This document shows, in pieces, positions 1 to 7,838 of a DNA stretch of 64,000 nucleotides. The notes under the pieces were generated by a model, which saw only the letters and a list, made by a program, of their open reading frames with translations, ran no database searches and was not told the origin of the DNA. Both the position numbers and the translations under genes were made by a program. This DNA is from Lysobacter ciconiae (GTDB lineage: Bacteria > Pseudomonadota > Gammaproteobacteria > Xanthomonadales > Xanthomonadaceae), in the NCBI RefSeq assembly GCF_015209725.1, contig NZ_CP063656.1, positions 124,001-188,000 on the forward strand, in the 5' to 3' direction. How positions within the stretch are numbered: position 1 is the stretch's first letter; the number at the start of each line of letters is the position of its first letter.

Positions 1-515
1 CCGATGGCGGTCGCGGCCGGCAACCGGCCCGGCTCGTAGTCGCCCAGGCCGGCGGCGCGGCCGATGCAGAAACGCCGGTAGCGCTCCTCGTCGCCGTCGC
101 CATCGGTGATCGCGTCCAGGTAGTTCCAGATCCGCAGCAGGTGCGGGTAGCCGCGCCCGGCGGTGAACGCGAGCAGGCGCTGGTAGGCGTCGCTCGCGGC
201 CGCGCCGATGTCCTCGCCGTCCGGCTCGTCCAGTTGCAAGGCGCCGAACTGGAGATGACCGTCTTCGGCCCAGGCCACGCCGTCGGTGCGGCCATGGCTC
301 ACGGGGCCGTCGCTGCGCCAGACCTCCAGCGGGGCCGGTCCGTGCGGCTGCAGATTGACCCGCAGGTAGCGCGGATCGTCACTTGACGGTGTGGCGTCGC
401 CGAAGCCGAATACCGCCAATACATGGGCATCGGCCAGCACGGAATCCAGCGTGTCGTCGCTGTAGCTGATGTCCAGTCCGGCGGCGGCAGGGGCGGTCAG
501 GGCGATGCCCGTCAT
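1..515 (-). CDS. xanB2: XanB2-like chorismatase (3-/4-hydroxybenzoate synthase), C-terminal part cut off
   Basis: Reading leftward from the ATG at 515 gives 171 codons without a stop, and the gene runs off the window edge. The translation contains the stretch RIWNYLDAITDGDGDEERYR followed by RFCIGRAAGLG, which is typical of the XanB2/FkbO/Hyg5 chorismatase family. In Xanthomonas XanB2 converts chorismate to 3-hydroxybenzoate and 4-hydroxybenzoate, and 3-hydroxybenzoate is a xanthomonadin precursor. The gene is divergent from the acyl carrier protein gene across a gap of about 140 bp, so it sits where a starter-unit supplier of the pigment cluster would be. The family call rests on motifs I recognise. 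The exact product (3-HBA, 4-HBA or both) is inferred. Confidence 0.8.
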   Translation of the reverse strand, partial: MTGIALTAPAAAGLDISYSDDTLDSVLADAHVLAVFGFGDATPSSDDPRYLRVNLQPHGPAPLEVWRSDGPVSHGRTDGVAWAEDGHLQFGALQLDEPDGEDIGAAASDAYQRLLAFTAGRGYPHLLRIWNYLDAITDGDGDEERYRRFCIGRAAGLGDYEPGRLPAATAI

Positions 516-655
516 GCCGCGGTATCCCGAACGCAGAGGAATGCAAAAAAGTTCATGCCGGCCATGATAACCGGAGCCCTTGCGAGGGCTGCGTGGTTGC
601 GCCCGGCGGCGGCATGCCGGATCGTTGCGCGATCCCATCCAATGGAAGTCCTTCG

Positions 656-925
656 ATGTCCGCACAAAGCCCCGCCGAGGCCGCCCTGGCCCAACTGCTG
701 GTCGACAGTCTCAACCTGGAAGACGTGGTGCCCGCCGAGATCGATCCCGAAGCGCCCCTGTTCGGCGAGGGCCTGGGCCTGGATTCGATCGATGCGCTCG
801 AACTGGCCCTGGCGATCAGCAAGGAGCACGGCTTCCAGCTGCGCTCCGACAACGAGGACAACCGCCGGGTGTTCGCGTCCCTGCGCTCGCTGTCGGCGCA
901 CGTCGAGCAGAACAAGGCCAGCTGA
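656..925 (+). CDS. Acyl carrier protein of the aryl polyene cluster
   Basis: This is an 89-residue acidic protein with the 4'-phosphopantetheine motif GLDSIDALEL, and the modified serine is Ser44. The ATG at 656 is preferred over an upstream in-frame start at 593 because a GGAAG ribosome binding site lies 7 bases before it and the protein then has normal ACP length. It would carry the growing aryl polyene chain between ketosynthase, ketoreductase and dehydratases encoded downstream. It is first in a long plus-strand operon and is probably the equivalent of the ACP gene of the Xanthomonas xan/pig cluster. Confidence 0.88.
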   Translation: MSAQSPAEAALAQLLVDSLNLEDVVPAEIDPEAPLFGEGLGLDSIDALELALAISKEHGFQLRSDNEDNRRVFASLRSLSAHVEQNKAS

Positions 926-946
926 CGCCCTGCCGCGCCAGCGCAG

Positions 947-1639
947 ATGATGGGCATCGTGCTGCTGCGGGTCGTCCTCGCGGCGGCCTACCCGCTGCTG
1001 GCCCATCGCGCCAGCGTGGATGCCAACAACGCCCTGGCGATTGTGGCGTTGCTCGATCTGGTCCTGGTCGTGCTGCTGGAGCCGCTGCTGCGCGCCCGCA
1101 CTTGGGCCTGGTTGCTGCTTGCGGTGGCCTGCGCCGGCCTGTGGGCGATGCGCGGCAGCGATGTGCCGGTGGTGCTGCTGCTGGGTCCGCCGGCGTTGTT
1201 CGCCGCGCTGATCTCCTGGTTCTTCGGCCGCAGCCTGCGCGCTGGGCGCGTGCCGGTGATCACGCGGATCGCGGCGGCGATGGAAGGCTGCCCGCCCGAT
1301 GCACTGGAGCCGCGCCTGCTGCGTTACACCACGCGGCTGACCCTGGCCTGGGCGGCGCTGCTGGCCGTGCTGGCGCTGGCGGACAGCGCACTGGCGGTGA
1401 TCGCGGTGCCCGATGGCGTGCTGGCCCGGCTGGGCTACCCGCCGCTCATCAGCGTGAGCCAGCAGGCCTGGTCGTGGTTCGCCAACCTGCTCGATTACGG
1501 GATCCTCGCGGTGTTCTTCGTCGGCGAGTACCTGCTGCGCAAGCGCTGGTTCCCGGATCCGCCGTATCGCAATTTCATCGACTTCCTGCGCCGCATGGGC
1601 CAGCTGGGACCGGGTTTCTGGCGGGACATGTTCCGCTGA
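947..1639 (+). CDS. COG4648-type integral membrane protein of the pigment cluster
   Basis: This 230-residue protein is almost entirely hydrophobic, with about six predicted membrane segments. The last lies near residues 175-205, followed by a basic cytoplasmic tail rich in Arg and Lys. Membrane proteins of this kind (COG4648) regularly accompany acyl carrier proteins in aryl polyene and xanthomonadin clusters. Their biochemical role is not established. It starts 21 bases after the ACP stop, and the next gene follows 47 bases downstream, so co-transcription is likely. The ribosome binding site is weak, and either Met of the initial ATGATG could be used. Confidence 0.65.
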   Translation: MMGIVLLRVVLAAAYPLLAHRASVDANNALAIVALLDLVLVVLLEPLLRARTWAWLLLAVACAGLWAMRGSDVPVVLLLGPPALFAALISWFFGRSLRAGRVPVITRIAAAMEGCPPDALEPRLLRYTTRLTLAWAALLAVLALADSALAVIAVPDGVLARLGYPPLISVSQQAWSWFANLLDYGILAVFFVGEYLLRKRWFPDPPYRNFIDFLRRMGQLGPGFWRDMFR

Positions 1640-1686
1640 CGCGGTTCATCGCGCTGGCTTATCCTTGCCGGTCCGCAAGCCGCAGC

Positions 1687-2013
1687 GTGAAAACCTCCGT
1701 GGTCCCCGTGCCGTTCGTGATCGCCGCCGACCATCCCAGCCTGCCGGGCCATTTTCCCGGCCGCCCGGTGGTGCCCGGCGTGGTGATCCTGGACCGCGTG
1801 CTGGAGCTGATCGAGTCCCTGCACCCGGAAGTGGCCGGCGCGCCGCTGCGCCTGCCGCAGGTCAAGTTCCTGCAGCCGCTGCTGCCGGAGAAGACCGCGT
1901 TGATCGAGCTCGAGCTGCTGGGCGAAGCGGCACCGCTGCGCTGGCGCTTCCGCATCCTTCGCGACGACAGTCTGCTGGCCAGCGGCGAAGTGGCCGCGGG
2001 GTCGCCTTCGTGA
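1687..2013 (+). CDS. Hotdog-fold 3-hydroxyacyl-ACP dehydratase (FabA/FabZ-like)
   Basis: This small protein of about 108 residues carries HFPGRPVVPGV near residue 20, matching the HxxxPGxxxxPG signature of hotdog dehydratases, including the active-site histidine. I place the start at the GTG at 1687 because the reading frame upstream of it has no family-like sequence and the protein then has the length of ApeI-type dehydratases. It would remove water from 3-hydroxyacyl-ACP to create the conjugated double bonds of the polyene. Its TGA overlaps the GTG start of the acyltransferase gene (GTGA), which implies translational coupling. Confidence 0.72.
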   Translation: MKTSVVPVPFVIAADHPSLPGHFPGRPVVPGVVILDRVLELIESLHPEVAGAPLRLPQVKFLQPLLPEKTALIELELLGEAAPLRWRFRILRDDSLLASGEVAAGSPS

Positions 2014-3008
2014 GCGACAGCTGGGTGGAACGGCCCGAGGGCGGCAGCCGGCTTGCGTTCGGATTGATACGCACGATCGCCGAAGTGGTCGGGCGCGAGC
2101 CGACCCGGTTGCTGCTGTGGCCGATCACCGCGTACTACGTGCTCGCCCGCGGTCCGGAACGCCGGGCCTCGCGCGCTTACCTCAGCCGCGTACTGGGGCG
2201 GCCGGCGCGGTGGCGCGACGTGTTCCGCCACGTGCACGTGTTTTCCGCCACGATCCTGGACCGGGTGTTCCTGCTGGGCGGTCAGCTCGGCCAGTTCGAC
2301 CTGCGCGTGGAAGGCGTGGAGCAGCTGCTGGAGCAGGTCGACCGCGGCCAGGGCGTGCTGATGTTCGGCTCCCACCTGGGCAGTTTCGAGGTGCTGAGGA
2401 TGCTCGCCACCGAGCGCCCGCAGGTGCAGCTGCGGGTGGTGCTGGACGTCGGCCACAATCCGGCGTTAACCCAGTTGCTGGATGCGCTGAATCCGGGCGT
2501 CGCAAAGACCGTGATCGACGCCGGCCAGGACGGCCCTTCGCTGTTGCTGGCGATCAAGGACGCGACCGACGCCGGCGCGCTGGTGGCGATGCTGGTCGAC
2601 CGGATCCAGCCCGGTAAACCGTCGTGCCCGGCGAACTTCCTGGGCGGGACCGCACACTTCCCCACCGCGCCCTGGCTGGTGGCCAGCGTGCTGAAAGTGC
2701 CGGTGCTGCTGGGTTTTGGCCTGTACCGCGGCGGTCGCCGTTACGATCTGCTGTTCGAGACGTTCGACCCGTGCATCCGCATCGAGCGCCGGCAGCGCCA
2801 GCAGGCCCTGCAGGGAGTCATTCAGCGTTACGCGGACCGCTTGCAGCACCATGCCCGCAACGCCCCTTACAACTGGTTCAATTTCTATGACTTCTGGCAA
2901 CCCGAAGATGAAGCGATCGACCTGGCTCGCGCGCCTGACCCGGCTGGACCTGCGTTGGCTGGCGGCACCGTTGTTGCTGGCGAGCGCGCTGGCGGCGAGC
3001 GCGGCTGA
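2010..3008 (+). CDS. LpxL/HtrB-like lysophospholipid-type acyltransferase
   Basis: This 332-residue protein belongs to the LPLAT superfamily. The catalytic HxxxxE motif is in GSHLGSFEVL (His122 and Glu127), and the C-terminal region contains PYNWFNFYDFW, seen in acyltransferases of aryl polyene loci. Such enzymes transfer an acyl group, here probably the polyene carboxylic acid, to a lipid or sugar acceptor at the inner membrane. The GTG start at 2010 overlaps the previous stop. The last 34 codons, a Pro/Ala/Gly-rich run, overlap the start of the LolA-like gene by 101 bp. Functional sequence seems to end near 2930, so the tail is probably only a read-through extension. Confidence 0.75.
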   Translation: MSDSWVERPEGGSRLAFGLIRTIAEVVGREPTRLLLWPITAYYVLARGPERRASRAYLSRVLGRPARWRDVFRHVHVFSATILDRVFLLGGQLGQFDLRVEGVEQLLEQVDRGQGVLMFGSHLGSFEVLRMLATERPQVQLRVVLDVGHNPALTQLLDALNPGVAKTVIDAGQDGPSLLLAIKDATDAGALVAMLVDRIQPGKPSCPANFLGGTAHFPTAPWLVASVLKVPVLLGFGLYRGGRRYDLLFETFDPCIRIERRQRQQALQGVIQRYADRLQHHARNAPYNWFNFYDFWQPEDEAIDLARAPDPAGPALAGGTVVAGERAGGERG

Positions 3009-3603
3009 GCCGGCGTCTGGCGAGGCGGCCAGCCCGGGCTGGATCCTCGGCAAGCTGGCCCAGCCGGCGCCGATGGCCACGCCGTTCGTGGAAGTGCGCG
3101 AGTCGCGGATGCTGAAAAACGCGCTGCGCCTGAGCGGCGAGTACCGTCGCCCGCAGGACGGCGTGCTGGTGCGCGCGGTGCGCGACCCCTACGTGGAGAC
3201 CACCACCATCCACGCCGGGCAGGCGACCATCGAGCGCGCCGGCCGTGCGCCGCGGACGTTCTCGCTGGCGCGGGCCCCTGAGCTCGCCGGCCTGCAGGAC
3301 AGCTTCGGAGCCCTGCTGTCGGGCGATCGCGCGGCGCTGGAAGCGCTGTACCGCCTGCGCAGTGAAGGCACCCGCCAGCAGTGGAGCCTGGAACTGACGC
3401 CGACCGCGGCGGAGCTCGCGCGCCGGCTGCAGACCATCACCCTGTACGGCCAGGACGCCGAGCTGCGCTGCATCGAGACCCGCATGGTCGATGAGCCCAA
3501 GCCGCAGCGCACCCTGCTGGCCAGCGCCGCGGAGGCCGCGCCGGCCGTGGTCGATGCCGACGGCCTGGCCCGCCTTTGCCATCAGGGCGTCGCCCCCCGA
3601 TGA
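2908..3603 (+). CDS. LolA-like periplasmic lipid carrier protein
   Basis: This is a 231-residue protein with an N-terminal signal peptide: basic MKRSTWLARL, then a hydrophobic core and an Ala-x-Ala cleavage region near residue 30. The rest resembles outer-membrane lipoprotein carrier (LolA)-related proteins that accompany MMPL exporters in aryl polyene clusters. It would carry the polyene lipid across the periplasm after export. The start at 2908 is chosen because it gives a compact signal peptide. The ATG at 2887 is an alternative that adds seven residues. The stop TGA overlaps the exporter start (ATGA). Confidence 0.6.
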   Translation: MKRSTWLARLTRLDLRWLAAPLLLASALAASAAEPASGEAASPGWILGKLAQPAPMATPFVEVRESRMLKNALRLSGEYRRPQDGVLVRAVRDPYVETTTIHAGQATIERAGRAPRTFSLARAPELAGLQDSFGALLSGDRAALEALYRLRSEGTRQQWSLELTPTAAELARRLQTITLYGQDAELRCIETRMVDEPKPQRTLLASAAEAAPAVVDADGLARLCHQGVAPR

Positions 3604-5996
3604 GTCCGCGTCGGCGCCTCTCGCTGGCCCTGGTGTGGCTGGCGCTGTTGCTGGTGGGCGGCTGGTGGATCAGCCAACAGCTGCAGCTCAGCGGCGACCT
3701 GCGCAAGTTCATGCCCGAGGCGCGCACGCCGGCGCAGAAGTTGCTGATCGACGAGCTCGGCGAGGGCCCCGGCTCACGCCTGCTGCTGCTGGCGGTCTCC
3801 GGCGACCGGCCCGAGGTGCTGGCCCGGCAGTCGGCCGCGATGGTCACTGCGCTGGCCGGCGATCCGGCCTTCAGCCTGGCCGCCAACGGCGGGGTGGCCG
3901 GCCTGGAGTCGATCCCCGAAGCGCTGCGTCCGTACCGCTACCTGCTCTCCACCACGCTGGATCACCAGCCGCTGGACGCCGCCTACCTGTCGGATCAGCT
4001 GGAAGCGCGGCTGCAGGACCTGGGCTCGCCCATGGCCGCGCTGGTCGAGCCGCTGCTGCCGGCCGATCCGACCCTGGAGGTGCTGGCACTGGCCGACACC
4101 TGGCAGCCCGCCACGGCGCCGCAGCAACTGCACGGGGTGTGGTTCGACCGCGAGGGCAGGCGCGCCCTGCTCGCGGTGCAGACCACCGCGGCCGGCTTCG
4201 ATCCCGGCGGCCAGGAGGCGGCGCTGGCGAAGCTGCATGCGGCGTTCGACGCGGTCCGCGGCGACAGCAGCTCGCAATTGCTGGTCAGCGGCCCGGGCGC
4301 GTTCGCGGTCGAGGTCGGCGGACGCACCCAGCGGGAGGCCAGTTTCATCGGCAGCCTGGACGGCGTCATTTTCTCCCTGCTGCTGCTGATCGCCTACCGC
4401 AGCTGGCGGGTTCCGCTGTTGGCGGCGCTGCCGCTGGCCAGTGGCGGTTTGGCCGGCATGGCCGCCGTCGCGCTGGGCTTTGACGGCATCCACGGCATCA
4501 CCGTGGCCTTCGGCTTCACCCTGATCGGGGTGGCGCAGGACTACCCGATCCACCTGATCAGCCACCAGCGCCCGGGGCTGTCGCCGTGGGACAACGCGCG
4601 CGCGCTGTGGCCGACGCTGGGTACCGGCGTGGTCGCGACCTGCATCGCCTACCTGACCTTCCTGATCTCCGGCGTGGACGGTTTGAAGCAGCTCGCGGTG
4701 TTCACCATCGCCGGCCTGGGCGTCGCCGCGCTGACCACGCGCTACCTGTTGCCGGGCCTGATCGACACCACCGAGAACGGCGGCAAGCCCTACGACGCGG
4801 CGTCCTCCTCGGCGATGGCCAAGGTGTGGGGCCATTTTTCGCGCTGGCCGCGGATGGGCGTGACCACTGGCGTCCTGCTGGGCGCGGCCGGCCTGGCGGT
4901 GATCTGGTTCGTGCCCGGGCCGTTCTGGCAGAACGACCTGTCGCGGCTGACCCCGGTGCCGGAGCACCTGCTGGTGCAGGACGGCCAGTTGCGCGCCGAG
5001 CTGGGCGCGCCGGACGTGCGCTACCTCATGGTCGTCCAGGGCGCCGACGCCGAGGCAGCGCTGCAGGCGTCCGAAGCGCTGCAGCCGGTGCTTGTGCAGA
5101 TGCAATCGGAGGGGCTGCTGCAGGCGTTCGACCTTGCCTCGCGCTACCTGCCCAGCGCGGCCACCCAGCGCGCGCGCCAGGCACGGCTGCCGGATGCGCC
5201 GACCTTGCAGGCGGCGCTGGACGCGGCGGTGGCCGACAGTCCGTTCCGCAGCGATGTGTTCGCCCCGTTCCTGAGCGATGTCGCGGCCGCGCGCGCTGCG
5301 CCGCCGTTGACTGCGGCAGACCTTGCGGGCACGCCGCTGGCGGCGCGTGTTGACGGCCTGCTGTTGCGCAGCGACTCGCACGCCACCGCGCTGGTGGCGC
5401 TCACCGGGCTGGAGGATCCGGTCGCCGTGGCGTCATTGCTGGCGCCGCACGGAGCGCAGTTGCTCGACCTCAAGGACGCCTCCGAGTCGCTGGTGGCCGA
5501 GTACCGCACGCGCCTGCTGTGGGCACTCGCGCTGGCGGCGGTGCTGCTGGTGGCGACGATCTGGGTGGCCCTGCGCGACGTGCGCCGCACCTTGCGGGTG
5601 CTCGCGCCGATGGCGCTGGCGATCATCGTGCTGCTGGCGGTGCTGCGCGGCTTCGGCGTCGAGTTGAACCTGTTCCATCTGGTCGCGCTGATCCTGGCCT
5701 GCGGTCTGGGGCTGGACTACGGCCTGTTTTTCGACCACGCCGGCGACAGCCGCGAGGGCCAGTTGCGCGCCCTGCACGCGATCATCGTCTGCAGCCTGGC
5801 GACGCTGCTGGTGTTCGCGTTGCTGGCCACTTCCAGCATCCCGGTGCTGCAGGCGATCGGAAGCACCGTGGCGCTGGGGGTTATCTTCAACTTCGTGCTG
5901 GCGCTGCTGATCGTGCGTCAGCCGGCCGCGGAGTCCGGCGAAGGCGCGACGCCGGAGCCGATTGCCGAACACGGTGGCGCGGAGCTGCTCCAATGA
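3600..5996 (+). CDS. MMPL/RND-family exporter of the pigment cluster
   Basis: This 798-residue protein has two repeats of one N-terminal membrane helix, a large periplasmic domain and a bundle of about five helices, the layout of MMPL-type RND transporters. The first helix is at residues 8-28, and helix bundles lie near 255-400 and 635-780. In aryl polyene and xanthomonadin loci such exporters move the finished lipid across the inner membrane. The ATG at 3600 overlaps the LolA-like stop codon, and the TGA at the end overlaps the next start, so the three genes form a coupled unit. Substrate assignment is by context. Confidence 0.78.
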   Translation: MSPRRRLSLALVWLALLLVGGWWISQQLQLSGDLRKFMPEARTPAQKLLIDELGEGPGSRLLLLAVSGDRPEVLARQSAAMVTALAGDPAFSLAANGGVAGLESIPEALRPYRYLLSTTLDHQPLDAAYLSDQLEARLQDLGSPMAALVEPLLPADPTLEVLALADTWQPATAPQQLHGVWFDREGRRALLAVQTTAAGFDPGGQEAALAKLHAAFDAVRGDSSSQLLVSGPGAFAVEVGGRTQREASFIGSLDGVIFSLLLLIAYRSWRVPLLAALPLASGGLAGMAAVALGFDGIHGITVAFGFTLIGVAQDYPIHLISHQRPGLSPWDNARALWPTLGTGVVATCIAYLTFLISGVDGLKQLAVFTIAGLGVAALTTRYLLPGLIDTTENGGKPYDAASSSAMAKVWGHFSRWPRMGVTTGVLLGAAGLAVIWFVPGPFWQNDLSRLTPVPEHLLVQDGQLRAELGAPDVRYLMVVQGADAEAALQASEALQPVLVQMQSEGLLQAFDLASRYLPSAATQRARQARLPDAPTLQAALDAAVADSPFRSDVFAPFLSDVAAARAAPPLTAADLAGTPLAARVDGLLLRSDSHATALVALTGLEDPVAVASLLAPHGAQLLDLKDASESLVAEYRTRLLWALALAAVLLVATIWVALRDVRRTLRVLAPMALAIIVLLAVLRGFGVELNLFHLVALILACGLGLDYGLFFDHAGDSREGQLRALHAIIVCSLATLLVFALLATSSIPVLQAIGSTVALGVIFNFVLALLIVRQPAAESGEGATPEPIAEHGGAELLQ

Positions 5997-6454
5997 GCGC
6001 GGACCTGCAGGCCATCGATGCCCAAGCCATTGCCAGCCTGATCCCGCACGCCGGCTCCATGAGCCTGTGGGACCGGGTGCTCGAGTGGGACGATGCCAGC
6101 ATCCGCCTGAGCGCCGGGCGCCACCGCGACCCCGCGCACCCGCTGCGCAGCGGTGACCGGCTGCGCGCGGTGCACCTGTGCGAATACGGGGCGCAGGCGA
6201 TGGCGGTGCACGGCGGCCTGCGCGCCAGCCGTGCCGGAGGCGTGGCCCGACCGGGGCTGCTGGTGGCCCTGCGCGGGGTGGCGTTGCATGTGGCCCGCAT
6301 CGACGACCTGCCCGGCGCCCTGGAAGGCGAGGCACGCCTGCTGATCGACGGCGACAATGGCTGGCAGTACGAATTCCGCCTCCTGCACGCCGGCGCACTG
6401 CTGGCCGAGGGTCGCGCGGCGGTGATGCCCGCGCCGGCCACGCAGGCCGACTAG
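5993..6454 (+). CDS. COG4706-type 3-hydroxyacyl-ACP dehydratase (hotdog fold)
   Basis: This 153-residue protein contains SLIPHAGSMSLWDRVLEWD near the N terminus and HLCEYGAQAMAVHGG near residue 65, the pattern of the predicted dehydratases that pair with aryl polyene ketoreductases. It is the second hotdog dehydratase in the operon. The two probably work as a heterodimer or on different chain positions, as the paired dehydratases of other aryl polyene systems do. Its ATG overlaps the exporter stop codon (ATGA at 5993-5996). Nothing in the sequence suggests inactivation. Confidence 0.72.
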   Translation: MSADLQAIDAQAIASLIPHAGSMSLWDRVLEWDDASIRLSAGRHRDPAHPLRSGDRLRAVHLCEYGAQAMAVHGGLRASRAGGVARPGLLVALRGVALHVARIDDLPGALEGEARLLIDGDNGWQYEFRLLHAGALLAEGRAAVMPAPATQAD

Positions 6455-6520
6455 CCCGACCCCGCGACCGCGCCCGCGCCGGCGCGATGGGCGACAATCG
6501 CCCGTTACAGGAGGTACGCC

Positions 6521-7255
6521 ATGAGTTCATCCATTCCCCGGCGCGCGCTGGTGACCGGCGGCAGCGGCGACATCGGTGGCGCGATCTGCGCCCGCCTCGC
6601 CACCGACGGCATGCACGTGATCGTCCACGCCAACGCCAACCTGGCCCGCGCCGAGCAGGTGGTGGACGCGATCCATCACGAAGGCGGCAGCGCGCAGGCG
6701 GTCGCGTTCGACGTCGCCGATGGCGTGGCGACGCGCGCGGCGCTGGACGGTCTGCTCGCGGACGGCCCGATCGCGGTGCTCGTAAACAACGCCGGCATCC
6801 ACGAGGACGGCCCGATGGCCGGGATGAGCGAGGAGCAGTGGCGGCGCGTGATCGATGTCTCCGTACACGGCTTCTTCAACGTCACCCAGCCGCTGCTGCT
6901 GCCGATGGCGCGCGGACGCTGGGGACGCATCGTCAGTGTGTCCTCGGTTGCCGCGGTGCTGGGCAACCGCGGCCAGGTCAACTATGCGGCGGCGAAGTCG
7001 GCCCTGCACGGCGCCAGCAAGTCGCTGGCCCGGGAGATGGCCAGTCGCGGCATCAGCGTCAACGTGGTCGCGCCGGGCGTGATCGAGGGACGCATGGCCG
7101 CCGACGCCTTCCCCGCCGACATGCTCAAGCAGATGGTGCCGGCGGGCCGTGCGGGGCGTCCGGACGAGGTCGCCGCGCTGGTGGGATTCCTGTGCTCGGA
7201 CGCGGCGGGCTACATCAACGGCCAGGTGATCGGCATCAACGGCGGCATGGGCTGA
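6521..7255 (+). CDS. 3-oxoacyl-ACP reductase (FabG-like SDR)
   Basis: This 244-residue short-chain dehydrogenase has the NAD(P) motif TGGSGDIGG (residues 12-20), LVNNAGI (87-93) and the catalytic triad Ser142, Tyr155 and Lys159 (YAAAK). A strong AGGAGGT ribosome binding site lies just upstream of the ATG at 6521. It would reduce 3-oxoacyl-ACP intermediates of the polyene with NADPH. A 66-bp gap separates it from the dehydratase gene on the same strand, so it is likely in the same operon. It is named from its family and context, and it is not the housekeeping fabG (no fabD, acpP or fabF neighbours). Confidence 0.85.
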   Translation: MSSSIPRRALVTGGSGDIGGAICARLATDGMHVIVHANANLARAEQVVDAIHHEGGSAQAVAFDVADGVATRAALDGLLADGPIAVLVNNAGIHEDGPMAGMSEEQWRRVIDVSVHGFFNVTQPLLLPMARGRWGRIVSVSSVAAVLGNRGQVNYAAAKSALHGASKSLAREMASRGISVNVVAPGVIEGRMAADAFPADMLKQMVPAGRAGRPDEVAALVGFLCSDAAGYINGQVIGINGGMG

Positions 7256-7352
7256 GCCGGCTTCACCCCGCGTGCCGGCTGCCGGCCACATAATCGCAGC
7301 GCTGAACACCGGTTCCGGACGGTCCGGGCCGTATCGCAGGAGGAATGCCATC

Positions 7353-7838
7353 GTGCACGTCAAGACCGCATTGATCGTCTGTCTGGCCGTTGCGGCCAGT
7401 GGTTGCGCGACCACGTCGCGAACGATGCTCGGTCCCGCCCGGCCGGCCGTGGCGCCCGAGCAGGTACGCATCTATTACACCCCGCCGCCGGGCCGCTACG
7501 AGGAAATCGCGATGCTGAGCACGGCCAGCGGCGCACTGACCTACGGCGAGCAGAACAAGACCAACGAGGTCATGGGCAAGCTGCGCGCGTCCGCCGCCCA
7601 GGTCGGTGCCAACGGCGTGCTGTTCCAGGGCGCCGCGCAGGGCTACGGCGGCAGCAACGTCGGCATCGGCGTGGGCAGCAGCAGCTACGGCCGGCGCAGT
7701 TCGGTCGGCGGCGGTATCGGCGTCAACGTCAGCCCGTCGCCGACTCATGCCGCGGGTATCGCGATCTACGTCTTCGATCCACCGCCGATGGATTATCGGC
7801 CGACGGTGACGCCCGGCAGCCAGCCGCCGCGCAACTAG
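7353..7838 (+). CDS. Lipoprotein of unknown function
   Basis: This protein of about 161 residues starts at a GTG at 7353 preceded by CAGGAGG. It begins with a short signal peptide ending in the lipobox AASGC, so it should be lipidated. The mature part includes a YYTPPPGRYEEIAML segment and a Gly/Ser-rich stretch (YGGSNVGIGVGSSSYG) near residues 92-120. I do not recognise a specific function. It lies at the 3' end of the plus-strand pigment operon and converges with the halogenase-like gene with a 4-bp overlap. It could be a passenger or an outer-membrane component. Confidence 0.6.
   Translation: MHVKTALIVCLAVAASGCATTSRTMLGPARPAVAPEQVRIYYTPPPGRYEEIAMLSTASGALTYGEQNKTNEVMGKLRASAAQVGANGVLFQGAAQGYGGSNVGIGVGSSSYGRRSSVGGGIGVNVSPSPTHAAGIAIYVFDPPPMDYRPTVTPGSQPPRN

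Noticed and set aside
6521..7255. The housekeeping fabG of fatty-acid synthesis
   Set aside because: The gene lies in the pigment operon with dehydratases of aryl polyene type and lacks fabD, acpP and fabF neighbours.
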